The notes under the pieces were generated by a model, which was not told the DNA's origin, made no database searches, and was given only the letters and a program-made list of their open reading frames with translations. The position numbers and the translations under genes are program-made. This document shows positions 47,516 to 59,067 of a stretch of 64,000 nt of DNA, one piece after another (the stretch's first letter is position 1; every line of letters begins with the position of its first letter). This DNA comes from Dipylidium caninum (lineage: Eukaryota; Platyhelminthes; Cestoda; Cyclophyllidea; Dipylidiidae): the NCBI GenBank assembly GCA_017562135.1, contig QEYB01001427.1, forward strand, positions 558,001-622,000, written 5' to 3'.

Positions 47516-49050
47516 TTTAGTGCTTAATCTCAACAATACCTATGTATTTGAATGGCCTGTTAAGTTTCGTTAGTTGCAGCAAGCACTGTTCAGTAATTTC
47601 TGAGGCCCAGGTATTCATCTTGCACGCCTCGAAGCTGGAATTCGTCAATGCATTAACGACGATCTGCAGAGGATGAATGATGATAGAAAAAGTCTCTTAC
47701 GTCCTTTATTACGGCCGAAACTTCGATCGACGAAAAGGCTGCTGGGACCTAAAACTTCCTATGGTGGGGGTAAATTTACCTCTGCCTCCTCACTATCACC
47801 CATCCCCTGATGTGTATCGCGGTTTCACCTAATGTCCCGGTCGACGTTTAAAGTTGTCGCACAGACATTAGATTATTAAAACTCAATGCAAGTTAATTTG
47901 CACTAGGCGCAAAAGCTGAAAGAGAAATACGTAATTGTGCCGCTTTGCATATTATTTTGTTAATCTTTCTTTCGACACTATCAGTATAGCAAATTTTATT
48001 TATCGGACAGTGAGTCACAGAGCTTTTTCAGGCGGTTGTCTGATTTGATGAAGTGTGCCCCCATTTCCCACCGTCGGTGAACCGCATCAAACATTCGCAT
48101 TGTTCAACAAGTGCCTATTTATGATGTAGGCAATTTGGTGGTCACGTTGACTATTTGTTGGCTAAATGTGCTGTTCGGTGGCTGGAATTATTATTGTCCG
48201 TTACCATCTATTTCACTCACGACGTCAACTGATGGTGTCGCATTCGCCCCGCCATCAGACGTCATTTCTGGGTAATTTCAGAATAATATTTCGAAGTATT
48301 TTGGCGATTTAGCACCAGTTTATTCTCTTCTGCCCTCCAGGCGTCCCTCATTTTTCGCTCTCCTCCTTCTCTGACGACATCCAACATGGTATGCTATGTT
48401 TCAAACAAAGCAGATATTGTGACCCTTGGCCCGCAAGACTTTTATTAATCATGCTCACCACATGGTAGCGCCACAGAGTTTAACAAATACCGTGGGCACT
48501 TGCAAGTTCAAAACGACAGCTGGTATATCAGGGCGGGTGAGGAGAAATCTTTGGAAATTAATTGCGTTTCTGTTGAAAGGCGTTTCTTTTTCTGCTCTAA
48601 GGATAATCCTACTCCTAATAGAAAATAGTGGTAAAGTGAGTTTATTTTACTCCTCTTCTTAGCGCGTTAGCAATATATATTGGCCCACGAATATCCTTTT
48701 GCAACCCTTGGAGTTACGTTAAAAGCTTCATTTGCTCATTAGTACAGAGATATCGAAGAACTGTATTTCGGTAATTCCTATAATTCTCAAAAACCTCAGT
48801 CTGCGTTTTGACTACTGGAATTCTTTCATATTCATATCATTATGAATAAAGCGAGCAAAGTGCCAAGCTTGGAATTTGACCCCACAATCCAGTCTTTTGG
48901 GAAGGAATCCCTTCTTCGGGCACCTAAATGAGCACGGGCACAAGTTCTGTCCCTCGTGTTAGGCCTCATTTAATCAGAATGCTTTATGAGTACTTACCAA
49001 AGGGTACTTGAAGTCAATAACATGAGAAGACTTTGATCCTTCCAATGTCC

Positions 49051-49057
49051 ATATATA
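49051..49057 (+). promoter_or_regulatory. Possible TATA box of secreted-protein gene A
   Basis: ATATATA about 60 bp upstream of the ATG at 49,118. Confidence 0.4.
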
Positions 49058-49117
49058 CCCCTGTCACTAACGCCAACGCACCTCGAGGCGAGACTAATCG
49101 TTACACCGTTTACTGTC

Positions 49118-49387
49118 ATGTACTCTCCATTCGTCACCCTTTTTGCTGTCTTCCTCCTCATAAACGCTGCGGTCCACGCGCAGGTGAACGATTTACTTGA
49201 AGAGTATACCACACTGCCACGTCGAAAAGAAGCCTTCCTAATGAAGGAGCGTGAGGAGCTTAGGGAGATGCTATTGGAACTGACGGAGATGGTGATGAAA
49301 CTTCACACCATTAACGAACAAGAAGCTTACATCATGGGCTCACAGGATGCAGCAGCGTACCACCAACAACACTTTTCAATGCAGTAG
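49118..49387 (+). CDS. Small secreted helical protein A, single exon
   Basis: 89 residues; family not recognised. Residues 1-21 form a clear signal peptide (MYSPFVTLFAVFLLINAAVH, cleavage near AHA or AQ). The mature part is about 68 residues, charged and helix-prone: EAFLMKEREELREMLLELTE, then MVMKLHTINEQEAYIMG, with a Gln-rich end. No cysteine is present in the mature part. It resembles gene C at 53,416 in the pattern EA-x-x-x-K-x-RE-x-L...L-x-x-M. It lies inside the spacer of the inverted NUDT14 duplication. The ATG is the first in frame, with a TATA-like run about 60 bp upstream. ATTAAA at about 49,472 may be the polyadenylation signal. It is similar in size to cestode antigen B proteins, but I see no sequence match to them and no intron after the signal peptide. 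Confidence 0.7.
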   Translation: MYSPFVTLFAVFLLINAAVHAQVNDLLEEYTTLPRRKEAFLMKEREELREMLLELTEMVMKLHTINEQEAYIMGSQDAAAYHQQHFSMQ

Positions 49388-50271
49388 AGGTGGCCTGGAG
49401 GAAGAAGCTGCGTTAATATTTCCTCATCCGAGAACGACACACCGTCTTTATTTTAATTCAATGGAATTCACATTAAAAGCATGCCCCTTACCAGTGTCAT
49501 TGTGATTTAATTGACATGGCGCCGTGCAGAAGGGTATTATCTTTTCAGTTAGTTTTTAAGAAAAGGAAATTTAGTTCGATTAGACGTTCTCTTAAAAATC
49601 CTCAGATCTTACAGACGATGAAGCTGACATTTCAGCCAGTAAATTCTCGTGAGAGCGTCATTGAAGCACTCGAAGTACATGCTGGAACTGGGACAGAGGT
49701 CAAGGGAATACTGTCAAAGGATTTTCTAAATATTATTCTCTAATTTAGACTATTTTATTGATCAGAAGTTTGACTATCATTTTCGTTAATCTTGAGGATG
49801 GTTGCGGTTCAAAAGGGAGACATGCAACGGATTCTTTGATTTGTCCTGAAAACTATCATGACGACTTTGGCACAAGTGTAGCGTCGATTAGTCTCGACAC
49901 TTGAAGTAACGTCACGGATTGGTTTGGCCTCATCACTGATAGGCCTATGACCACCTTAAACATGGCAAGGGAGTGAAAATCAAAATGTTAGATGGGATTG
50001 TCTCATGCAACAACCCTGTTGAAAACCTCGCAAAATACACACATGCCACATAGACATTGACAGTTTGAAAATCGCTGATTAATGGAACAGACTGACCGCA
50101 GCATGCGACCAGCCATCATCGGTGTAGAGTAGAAGCTATCGATATTAACCAACGTCTTAATTGAGTTATGTTTAAAAAAACCGCCCCTTCAAGCGCCACG
50201 AGGTACATCAAAGGCAAGATAGATCACCACGAATATATTTCGTTGAAATATCAACATGCACAACATTGCAT
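49388..50271. other. Spacer between secreted-protein genes A and B
   Basis: The 3' ends of two convergent genes. A 75-codon frame at 49,516 has no recognisable features. Nothing else seen. Confidence 0.45.
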
Positions 50272-50637
50272 CTAGGGCTGCTTATCGCCCGGGTAGTATG
50301 AGTGGATGTCACTCACCAAACCCGGGTAGTGCCACCCCAGACGTCTGTGGAAAGGGCCTCCTCCGTAACGTTCGATGGTGCGGCGAAGATGTTCTAAGGC
50401 GAATGCGATATCACGCCTCAGTAGGTTAATGTCATGACGGGTCACTGGAGCAGATTCGGCCTCTTCGCCAGCTTCCTGTTGCTCTCCAGCAGCTTCAGCC
50501 TCAGCTGCCCTTGTCCTCCCTTCGATGGGTCTGCCTTCCTGATCACGGCGCAGCTCTTCCTCAAAGAGGGTGAAAAAAGCATGCGTCTGAGAAATAACTA
50601 AAACCAAGAGAATAGCCGTCAGTCCCGAAACCTTCAT
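50272..50637 (-). CDS. Small secreted protein B, Glu/Ala-rich, single exon
   Basis: 121 residues; family not recognised. A signal peptide covers residues 1-20 (MKVSGLTAILLVLVISQTHA). Then comes FFTLFEEELRRDQEGRPIEG, a Glu/Ala/Gln-rich stretch (AAEAEAAGEQQEAGEEAE), an amphipathic helix (INLLRRDIAFALEHLRRTIE) and a Gly/His/Tyr-rich tail (YGGGPFHRRLGWHYPG). No cysteine in the mature part. LLR...LR-TI...HRR is shared with gene C, suggesting distant relationship. It is transcribed towards gene A. A canonical TATAAAAG lies about 47 bp upstream of the ATG. Confidence 0.7.
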   Translation of the reverse strand: MKVSGLTAILLVLVISQTHAFFTLFEEELRRDQEGRPIEGRTRAAEAEAAGEQQEAGEEAESAPVTRHDINLLRRDIAFALEHLRRTIERYGGGPFHRRLGWHYPGLVSDIHSYYPGDKQP

Positions 50638-50683
50638 AGGGTCTCTTGCCTTGCCAGTTCTTCACTGGGTGTATAAATCCATC

Positions 50684-50691
50684 CTTTTATA
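50684..50691 (-). promoter_or_regulatory. TATA box of secreted-protein gene B
   Basis: TATAAAAG on the minus strand, 47-54 bp upstream of the start codon, a typical core-promoter position for a highly expressed gene with a short leader. Confidence 0.6.
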
Positions 50692-53415
50692 ATGTGCTCG
50701 GCAATAGCTTTCACGGGAGATCAAAGATTGAGTGGTCTCAAGTAGACTTGACGCTACTTAACCTTTGTCCTGTTCCGTTTGACTAGGTTTCCTGATGAGT
50801 CGATTGACAACAGAGATGTCAAAGTATCCAAAAGCACTACTATAAGGCCAATTAAATCTACAATTAGACCAATTATTAACGAGTGCTATTGTCTTTCCAC
50901 TTGGACTTCAGACCTCATGGCCTCGACTCCCACAAATAGCTCTTACATGGAGCACTTTAGTTTGGATGAACAGGATCCCAGGCCTGCGATCTGCTGGGGG
51001 GCATACTTACCACTTCGTATTTTAGCCTCTTCATCGTGAGGAAGGTGAGCAGCCTAGGCGTTCAAGTTGGACGGCGTTCACAATGAATTTCCTTAAATGC
51101 AAAGTCTGATTTTCCCTTTTTCCGCTTTTTTAGAGTAGGAAGCCCACAAGACTTTTAGTGCTTTAGGACACAGTCTCGAGAAAAAGAAACATGCACGTTG
51201 GTACAATGGAAGCTGGCCGTGTCCCAGGCATGTGCATTGCCGGAGACACGGGGACACAGTTTTGTGCGCATCTCATTAGGTATCGAAGTCTAGCGATGGA
51301 CTCAAAGAAAAACTAAGTCAATCAGCGGTCAGCACAAGTCACACCATAAGCGTCGTAAGTAGCTTCCCTTTTCCGTCTTTTCACTTCACTCATTAGTGTA
51401 ATACTCACAGGAAATTTAAGAAAAAACGACCTCGTTACAAACCAGTTCGACGAAAACCTCTCCTCTGGCGCCGAACCTAACAATCCGCACTTGGTTGAAA
51501 GCTGAGCGTTGCAGTCACCGCGAGGACGCTCCAATATCGTCGCTGCTGCAATTTACGACCATATTACTGTCTGCCCAGGAGCAGTGGCAGACGGGAGGGC
51601 CCGTAGAATCCGATGTCTTCTGATCCAAAGGACAGTAGATATAAGTCCAGAAAAGTCATGCAAGGGATCCCGACCTTGTGACACGGATAATTGTTCATGG
51701 CTAATGAAAAAGGTAGAGGCAGCGATTTCTGATATCTCAAAGAGAATCTATCGCTCATTGTCCTGTTGGGTGGGAGGCCGTCACCGTTCAAGTAGTTAAC
51801 TTCATTTGTGCCTATCTACGGCCTCGAGTTGCATAAATGAAAAATAATTTTCTTTCAGTTATTATCGCCACATTTTCGGATTTTGTGCAGTTCAGAAAGT
51901 TGCGCAATATGGGATTGGAAAAGTCGAAAAGGAACAATATCTACGGCGCTTGGCGCCTAGACCTGCTAAGCACCGGCTTATTGTCTGGCCCTACGAGGAT
52001 AACGTACTTTATCAGGAGTCAATTCTGGGCAATCTGTAAATGGCATGAGTATAGTAAAAACCAGTTTCAGAGTTTGAACAAGGGTCATCAAGCCCTAACG
52101 AGAGCTTTCGGGGCATTCCCGTCCAGGATAGTCGAGCGTTAGACCAAACTACGTAATGCGGAAATGGAGACGATTACCACCAGGCTGAGACAGAAGGGCT
52201 AAAGCTCGAGATTAGTTTTCACGTGAGATGGAATAGGCAATAACCTAGTTAGTCTAAACTGTCACTGTTCGGTGGTGCGCACAAACTTTCGTGCATTTGG
52301 TGGGGACTCCTTGGCCGAGGTCTTGTTTACTCCGGTTTACTTACCACATAAACAAGGACTTTACTGATGCTTCCAAGCAATGGCCGCAAAAGATGTCAGA
52401 CTATTAAAACCCCAATATCCACTCAATTGCCCCTTTTCATCCTTGGTAGGATTCCACAGGCCCGACTAATAAGAAACACGGATTTCTCGTTAGTGGAGAG
52501 TACTTGGTTCTGCCAGTCCGTGGATTGTATCCTCAGTTGAACCGCTTGGATACAGTTGCCTGGCGCTCTGGCGGACATTTCGGTGTTGCCCATTCTTCCC
52601 TGTGAGTAGCATCCATCTGTCGGTAATTAAGTCATAACTATTCGCCAACTGCGGCGATGATTATCGTCGGAAATAGTTGGACATTAGTGAACTTCTCATA
52701 TTTTGCCAAGTCAACGTGGATCTACTCTGAGTCTTCTTCAAAGTAGTCATAAAGTTTACGGACCATCCACAATTAAGTTAGCCTCAACCCATTTTACTCA
52801 TCAGATATAACGCCAAATTGACTATGACGCGACCTGTTCAGTGTTCGACCATCCGTCCATGCCCATCATCTCCAATTCGTCCCATTGTCCTGCGACTGGC
52901 TCTGTGACCACGGACATAACACCATCAATGGGATAATGCTAAGATTGGTGTGACGAATAATAATTAGCTTTTATTATATCGGGTTCCAACTCTGAAGCCT
53001 CCTTGGGGCCTTCAAAGTGGATCCGAGGTGTAGCATATTAAGCATATAGACGATGAGGGTACACCTGTGGTGGCGAACTGTGTTACCAGCACTTTGCAAT
53101 TGGAGACCCGTGATGGATTCGAAAAAAGAGTTTACTGGACCTACTCATGGCTTGATTATTTATGGGGAATTCTAAATTTTTGCCTCAATTTTATCCCGTG
53201 ATGTGCCTCGTATTTGCCGTAAGTAGAGAGCTTTGAGACTTCATGCATGCTGGTTTAAGGAGGGTTCAAGTGTTTGTCACACATTTCAAAGTCCAAGTCA
53301 AATTGGTTTCAAGTGGCAGATGAATAAATAAGCACTCAGACACAGACAAACACTCAGTCCATAAAGGCACCAGTTCAATCTGCCGCCGTCCAGTAGTCGA
53401 ATCCCCACTGGCAGG
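50692..53415. other. Spacer between secreted-protein genes B and C
   Basis: 2.7 kb with no supported gene. Frames at 51,509-51,799 and 51,837-52,142 lack signal peptides or known motifs. I saw no fourth family member, though a decayed one could be missed. Confidence 0.45.
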
Positions 53416-53688
53416 ATGCGTACATTCCTTCTCGGCTTACTCTTCTTCCTCGGTGCAGTTGCCGCTCAACAATCACCCGCGGACACCGAATCACCGGCTG
53501 GGCTCACGCCACCACAACAGGAGGCCTACTATCGCAAGCAGAGAGAGCTTCTCCTGCGAAGTAAACTTGACCTGATTGATATGATCAACGATCTGCGTGA
53601 GACCATATATGGAAAACAAATCCTCCTCGGCCAGTATCACCGCAGACCACCCGCAATGCCGCCGGTTGACCCGCCAGTTATAGAATAA
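53416..53688 (+). CDS. Small secreted helical protein C, single exon
   Basis: 90 residues; family not recognised. A signal peptide covers about residues 1-18 (MRTFLLGLLFFLGAVAAQ). The mature part begins with a Ser/Pro/Thr-rich stretch (SPADTESPAGLTPPQQEA), then an amphipathic helix (YYRKQRELLLRSKLDLIDMI, NDLRETIYGKQILLGQYHRR) and ends Pro-rich (PPAMPPVDPPVIE). No cysteine in the mature part. The helix aligns with genes A and, less well, B. It lies about 0.6 kb from the right arm of the inverted repeat. AATAAA is present about 50 nt after the stop (near 53,739). An AT-rich GAATAAATA about 95 bp upstream is a weak TATA candidate. Confidence 0.72.
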   Translation: MRTFLLGLLFFLGAVAAQQSPADTESPAGLTPPQQEAYYRKQRELLLRSKLDLIDMINDLRETIYGKQILLGQYHRRPPAMPPVDPPVIE

Positions 53689-54307
53689 ATTGAGGGAAGA
53701 CAATGTCGCAATCCTCTAATATTTATTGTGTGACAGATAATAAAAGTATTTCGACCAAGTTCGCCGAACAGGCCGAAGCGTTTTCAAAACAAGTCGCGGA
53801 GTGGGAAGATGAATGTATGGCGTTGTGTGGTGTTACACAAAAGCTTTATTAAATAGGTGTTCCGAAAAATAACACTCCGAATTGGATGCGTTCACCAAGC
53901 GCAGAAATGCGCGATTCGCCAAACAGATTATAAATGGATGTTGTGCTGAAAAAGAATTCGCTGTTCCCACACAAATCCTTTCTGCAGTATACGAGTGGGT
54001 GGATGAATGAGGTGAAGAAAATTTCGGCGCCAAATTTATCGGTGTTGGCCCATTTGGGCAAATCGGGGGCAGAAATCAAATTGCATCCAATCAAAAATAG
54101 CGCCGGGATGCCACAGATATGCACCCTGACAGCCACTGGTGTCACAGAGGAATGGAACACGAATTGCTCACTAAAATAATGACTGTGGTATTAACAATCA
54201 AAAAAGGTAACATTGTGTTAAAAGCACACAATTGATCAAGTTTATAAATTGTTCGTAGGAAAATAAACAAAAGTTTGCAGGTTTGCTTGACCGCCCCGAG
54301 CCAGGGC
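53689..54307. other. Spacer between gene C and the right arm
   Basis: Open frames exist on both strands at 53,849-54,179, but neither is recognised. The rest is 3' UTR of gene C and AT-rich DNA up to the repeat border. Confidence 0.4.
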
Positions 54308-57300
54308 CCATTCGGCTAAGGCCAAGTCTCCACCACCCGTCCACGCATGTTGCAGTAAAGTGGCCTGCGGCCAGACGACGGATAAGTCAGGCAAGCAGTA
54401 ACCGACAAGAAAGTTTGATCAAAGTACAACCAAGAGGTGCTTATTTATTTCAATCCAATCAGGCTGCAAAGCAACAGAAATGGGACGTGAGCACTGCGTC
54501 TTCTGCCCCGTCCCCCCCAATTTGATTAGAGGTTGGGGAGGATGTGACGTTGGAACCAAAGCACCGAGAGCACTGTAGTGGCAGAGACGGACGTCCCGGT
54601 CTCGGTCAGGCACAGCAACTCTTCTGACCGATCCACTGGCCAGTACACCACTTCGATGAATTCACCCTCTTCCGGGTTACCACCTCCGGCAGCAGGATCC
54701 AGATCCCTCTCGTCCACTTCCACGTAATACACTGTCCCCGTGGCGCCGCTCAAACCCACGCCCGAACTGCAGTGCGTAAAAGAGAGAGGGAGGTTGGTGT
54801 GCAACCCCATCTACGAGTGACGTATCTGTGCACAAAAGTGAGTCGACGCAAGGAGGACCTCAAATACTCTCTTCTCCTGGTAAGTCGCATATCGCGTCGA
54901 TGTCTCAACCACCGTTCTACCAGCTTGCCACCACTCAAAGCACCTCGACTGCCATCCGCCTCGCCGATCGTGTCGCCGCTCTCTCATCTCACACTTCACC
55001 CATGTTATTGGGGCAGCAACATCGGTGACTCCCACCAAAACACACTACATCAATTTGTGAGGGTGTCGGCGCCAAGCCGCAGTCTCCTTTCCCCCGAACA
55101 AGTCGTAATCCACGTGTCAAAGTCGAATGAGGCATGCTGAGAGGAAGGTGCCCTAGACGTGACCTCACAGCGCGTCGTCTTCCTCACCACTCATCCTGGA
55201 CGGATGCAACAGATGACTTTTAGGAAGAGAACATCATCACAGCATCAAGCGTTTCAACTGACTCAGCATAGACTCTGAGAGTTCACTCGTTCCGTTGCGC
55301 TGTCACTGCCTCCCCGTTAATGAGCACCTGCCTGCTCTCTACGTATGTCGTCTTTGCAGAAGACACTACAACTAATTATTCAACACCGAGTCGGTTCCGA
55401 GTCCATCACCAAATCCCCATACAGCATCCCTTTCACCGCAACACTTAACGTGGTTCTCGTAAGTCGAGTCCAGGCATGTTGACGTAAGCGAAACTCAGCG
55501 GAATCTAGGAGGTGAAGGCAAGCAAAATCTCTTCATAATTTGAACGCAGTATTTGGATACACTTCCAGTAGTAGAAGTAGTAGAGGGAAACTGGCACATC
55601 GTTATAGCAATAATTCATACAAGGAGGTTTGTAAAGCAACTGGAGAGCAATTTTAAATTCCGAACAGCCGTTTCACACTCCCTACTTCTCATATCGGTGC
55701 GGGGATAGACATATTTGTAGAAGTATAACTATCGCATAATGATGCAAGAAACTTGGTGAATGCAAGCCGATTGTCGACCCATCATTTACTAATGGGAGGA
55801 ACGTCAGCCAGCGCTCAAGGACAGAAAATCCGGGGTTTGTTGGCAAATGACAGGGTGCAAGCAAACTTGAAACATACGACAATGTTGCGATCTTCCGCAA
55901 TCTCGATGGCTCCACTTGGTAGCCACACTCGTCGTGCACTTCGCCGGCGGCAATTTCTTCCAATTTGGCATCAGACCTATCCACAATACCCGCACACAGC
56001 TCCAGCGTTTCACCCATTGACGATGGCAGTTGAAGGGGTCTTCCATCGCAATCAACCGGGGTGTGTGGAGCCGCATCCACGGCTGTCACATTTTCGCCTC
56101 CAGTGCCCGCAACTTTGCGTAATACACCGCTATTTGGGTAGATTAACTAGCTAGTTAGCCATCGTGGACACAGAAGACAGGTGTCCAGAACACCCCTTAC
56201 CAGGACGAAATTGCTTCACGAAAACAAAACTCCTTCGAGCTCTGTGGTAGATCAAAATCGAAACACTGAATCAAACAATCTGACTAGAATAATAAACATT
56301 GCCTACCCGTTGTGTGCTTTGACGCCGTCCCAAAAACGCATAATTCCGTTTCTATGAGAAGTCGTGAATTGTCATTCTATGCCAATACCTTCCTGTAGTG
56401 TATGCGAAAGGGTGTAACATATCCGGATTTCTCTGTCAACGGGGAGACCTCGAAATTCTCGATGAGAGCCATCGACTTGCACGGAACGCGGAGGACGCCA
56501 TATATTTAAAGGCTACAACGTAGATTAAACGCAATGGACATATTCGCTGCAGTCGAGAAATTAGCCAGTAGTGGCTCAACATCGAGCAATGGTTCGAGCC
56601 AATCCTGTGACGCCGAAGCATATTCCGTTTTCGGGTGATCGAAACGGTGCAATCAGCATATTGGCGAAAGATCCCGGAGGTGAGGGGTCTTTGCTTCGTG
56701 GAATCTAAAATTGCCGGATGCCCGATAGTGTGCCATGAGGGGCTCTAATTGCTGGCCGCAAAGTGGGATTAGGTTTGATAGTTATGCAATCGTGCACGTC
56801 AACAGTAATGGCCTGTAGCCTCACTTGGGAGAATTCACATATGTTAATGTAAAGGAGTTCAAAAACGTATACAAAGTGTGTGCGTGGACGTTGGAAAAAC
56901 TCTGATATTGCATTCGTTCATTCCACCCAAATGTCATTTGGACGAGAGGCAGTAAAGGCAGGTTTGGAATCAATCGACAATGTAAACCGATGAGGCGCTA
57001 TAGTCGGACAAAGAAATGGAATCGATGACAATGAGAGCCGAAGTGACTAAAATTTAGCATCGAATGGAGTTATAAATGAGTGGATTAAAGGATCCGGACA
57101 CAATATATGCGACTAGAATGGATGTGTAGCAGAGTGCGAAAAGTGTTGTACTTCTGCTAAGAAAGAAAAAAGCTGATTGGAATACTCGGTTTCTAAGCCG
57201 CCTACAATGTGTTGTTGTTATTTGGCTCGACAGACAACGAACTATTTTTCAGGAAATCTTAGAATGCCCAATGTCTGGGGACGACCCGAGAAAGTGTCAA

Positions 57301-57408
57301 ATCTCCGGACAAGTATATTCGACAACGTATTTTTTCAGGTCAACACCAATCGGTTTACATAATTCCAGTACACTACGTAATTAATTGCAATAACTGTAGT
57401 CAGTCGCA
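54308..57408 (-). repeat. Right arm of the 3.1 kb inverted duplication
   Basis: Reverse-complement match of 43,591-46,660. The inner border is at CCATTCGGCTAAGGCC (54,308). The outer border is near AGTCGCACT (57,402-57,410). Confidence 0.93.
54526..56472 (-). pseudogene. NUDT14-like: NUDT14-like copy 2, frameshifted
   Basis: Same five-exon plan on the minus strand: 56472-56389, 56351-56307, 56265-56201, 56129-55878, 54766-54526. Exon 4 is 252 nt against 253 in copy 1. Near ALEG/SVTAVD one base is missing, so the frame runs into TGA after ALEAKM. Exons 1 and 2 also do not join in frame (exon 1 ends in phase 0, exon 2 carries one extra A). Exons 3 and 5 are intact. Exon 5 differs in few residues (ELLCLTETG in place of ELLFMTETG). 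The Nudix box is unchanged (GIVDRSDAKLEEIAAGEVHD). Conservation apart from the indels suggests recent loss, exchange with copy 1, or base-calling errors. Confidence 0.75.
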
Positions 57409-57429
57409 CTCCTTCACAGCTAAATAACC

Positions 57430-57535
57430 TTATCACATTATCTATTTTTTCTGACACTACTTGCTATACATGTGCATTTCTTGCTCTATGAAGGGGAGAG
57501 GCGACAATGTGACGTTCGCAGGGGAAGGCGACTTC
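57430..57535 (+). repeat. Dispersed repeat R1, copy 2
   Basis: Counterpart of 42,535-42,640, same strand, just outside the right arm. In the left flank the related segment sits about 1 kb outside the arm. Confidence 0.5.
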
Positions 57536-57855
57536 GAGGGTTAATCTGATCTCTCTCACGTAAAACATGGCAGAGAGCACGCGGTGATGACACTGCGTGG
57601 GACCATGTGCCAACGAGTGGCTACGGCGAATTTTTAGACCTGATTGACCTCTTAGATGGAGCTCGATCATTTGGAGGAGCGAGAGCCTACTGTCGTTGGA
57701 TATGTTGTGTGCGTGGCCCAAATTCTAACCTCATTTAAAACATAGAATACTTTTCCCTTTTAATTATATTGCTTTTGATTTTCTGGAGCTGAACTCCTCC
57801 CATCAACATTAATTCCTCACCGCACCAACGCCGAAATGCCCGGTCACCCAACAAC

Positions 57856-58356
57856 GAGGCGGATGGCAGTCGAGGTGCTTTGAGTGGTGGCAAGCTGGTA
57901 GAACGGTGGTTGAGACATCGACGCGATATGCGACTTACCAGGAGAAGAGAGTATTTGAGGTCCTCCTTGCGTCGACTCACTTTTGTGCACAGATACGTCA
58001 CTCGTAGATGGGGTTGCACACCAACCTCCCCTCTCTCTTTACGCACTGCAGTTCGGGCGTGGGTTTGAGCGGCGCCACGGGAACAGTGTATTACGTGGAA
58101 GTTGACGAGAGGGATCTGGATCCTGCTGCTGGAGGTGGCAACCCGGAAGAGGGTGAATTCATCGAAGTGGTGTACTGGCCAGTGGATCGGTCGGAGGAGT
58201 TGCTGTTCATGACCGAGACCGGGACGTCCGTCTCTGCCACTACAGTGCTCTCGGTGCTTTGGTTCCAACGTCACATCCTCCCCAACCTCTAATCAAATTG
58301 TGAGGGGACAGGAGACGCAGTGCTCACGTCCTATTTCTGCTGCTTTGCAGCCTGAT
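57856..58356 (+). pseudogene. NUDT14-like: NUDT14-like copy 3: last exon fragment
   Basis: About 500 bp matching 46,018-46,516: the end of intron 4, exon 5 (58,052-58,292, same protein sequence as copy 1) and about 64 bp of 3' UTR. It starts abruptly at CGAGGCGGATGG and stops at CAGCCTGATT, before the AATAAA. No upstream exons accompany it. Single-base features in its intron agree with copy 2 (GTGGCAAGC, GGTCCTCC) and others with copy 1 (ACCTCCCCTCTC, TTCATGACCG), so it is a mosaic. Confidence 0.88.
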
Positions 58357-59067
58357 TAAATATGTTTATTTCCACCGATTCGAATCTGTGTTTTGTTTTA
58401 GAAATCGTTGACGAACATCAACCTGTATTTCATTTGTCATGCGTGAGTTTAAATCTGTTTAGTTCATGTTTCAAACTGGCGCATTTTCCGCATGGCTTGT
58501 TGCCACCCTGACATAATTGTTTCAGTTTAGGCGTGTTTATCAGCATATCAACTCACTTTAAACTACTCTTTTACAATGACTGGCACACCGTGAGCCCAAT
58601 GCAGGTCCCAGCAAACTCTGGTGACAAATTTACATGTTTTACTGCGCTTTAGAAATCTGATTTACATGACCTCAGAGTAATCTCTGCCAATACGCTCTTG
58701 GCGGAAGCGGCGTGGACCCAGACGTCGTACTAAACTCCAATGACTATACGCGGAAATAGTTGCTTCATCAGCGTGTCGTTGGATGTCAGTAGCGATGCTC
58801 CGCTAGTCCAGTGATTTCCACTTACCCTCTTTTTTTTAAACGCCCATGAATTGCGCGACTTTAATTGGCTGTTGGACAACTAGTCTCCACCGACTCAGAG
58901 GCAACTCCTTGCCATCAATTAAGTGTTTACTCTCCGTTCTTTCGAGGCCATTCTTAAATGAGGCATGAGCTAGGCCAATCGGACCGTGGAGTTGTCGGGC
59001 GTTACCCTCAAAGCCCGATTGAACATGTGCGTGGTAAGGCGTCCGCTACTTCGTAGACTGTGGGAAA
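58357..59067. other. Spacer between NUDT14 fragment and RING genes
   Basis: No gene recognised. It should contain the upstream region of the first RING gene. Confidence 0.45.

Larger units (their letters stand above)
46661..49117. other. Inner flank left of the secreted-protein genes
   Basis: No gene recognised apart from repeat R2 copy 2 at 47,345-47,515. Short frames on both strands have no recognisable features. Confidence 0.45.

Noticed and set aside
49118..53688. Antigen B family membership of the small secreted proteins
   Set aside because: Size and helix content are similar, but I see no matching residues and no intron after the signal peptide.
53849..54179. Opposing 103- and 81-codon frames as genes
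   Set aside because: They occupy the same DNA on opposite strands without homology or splice support.
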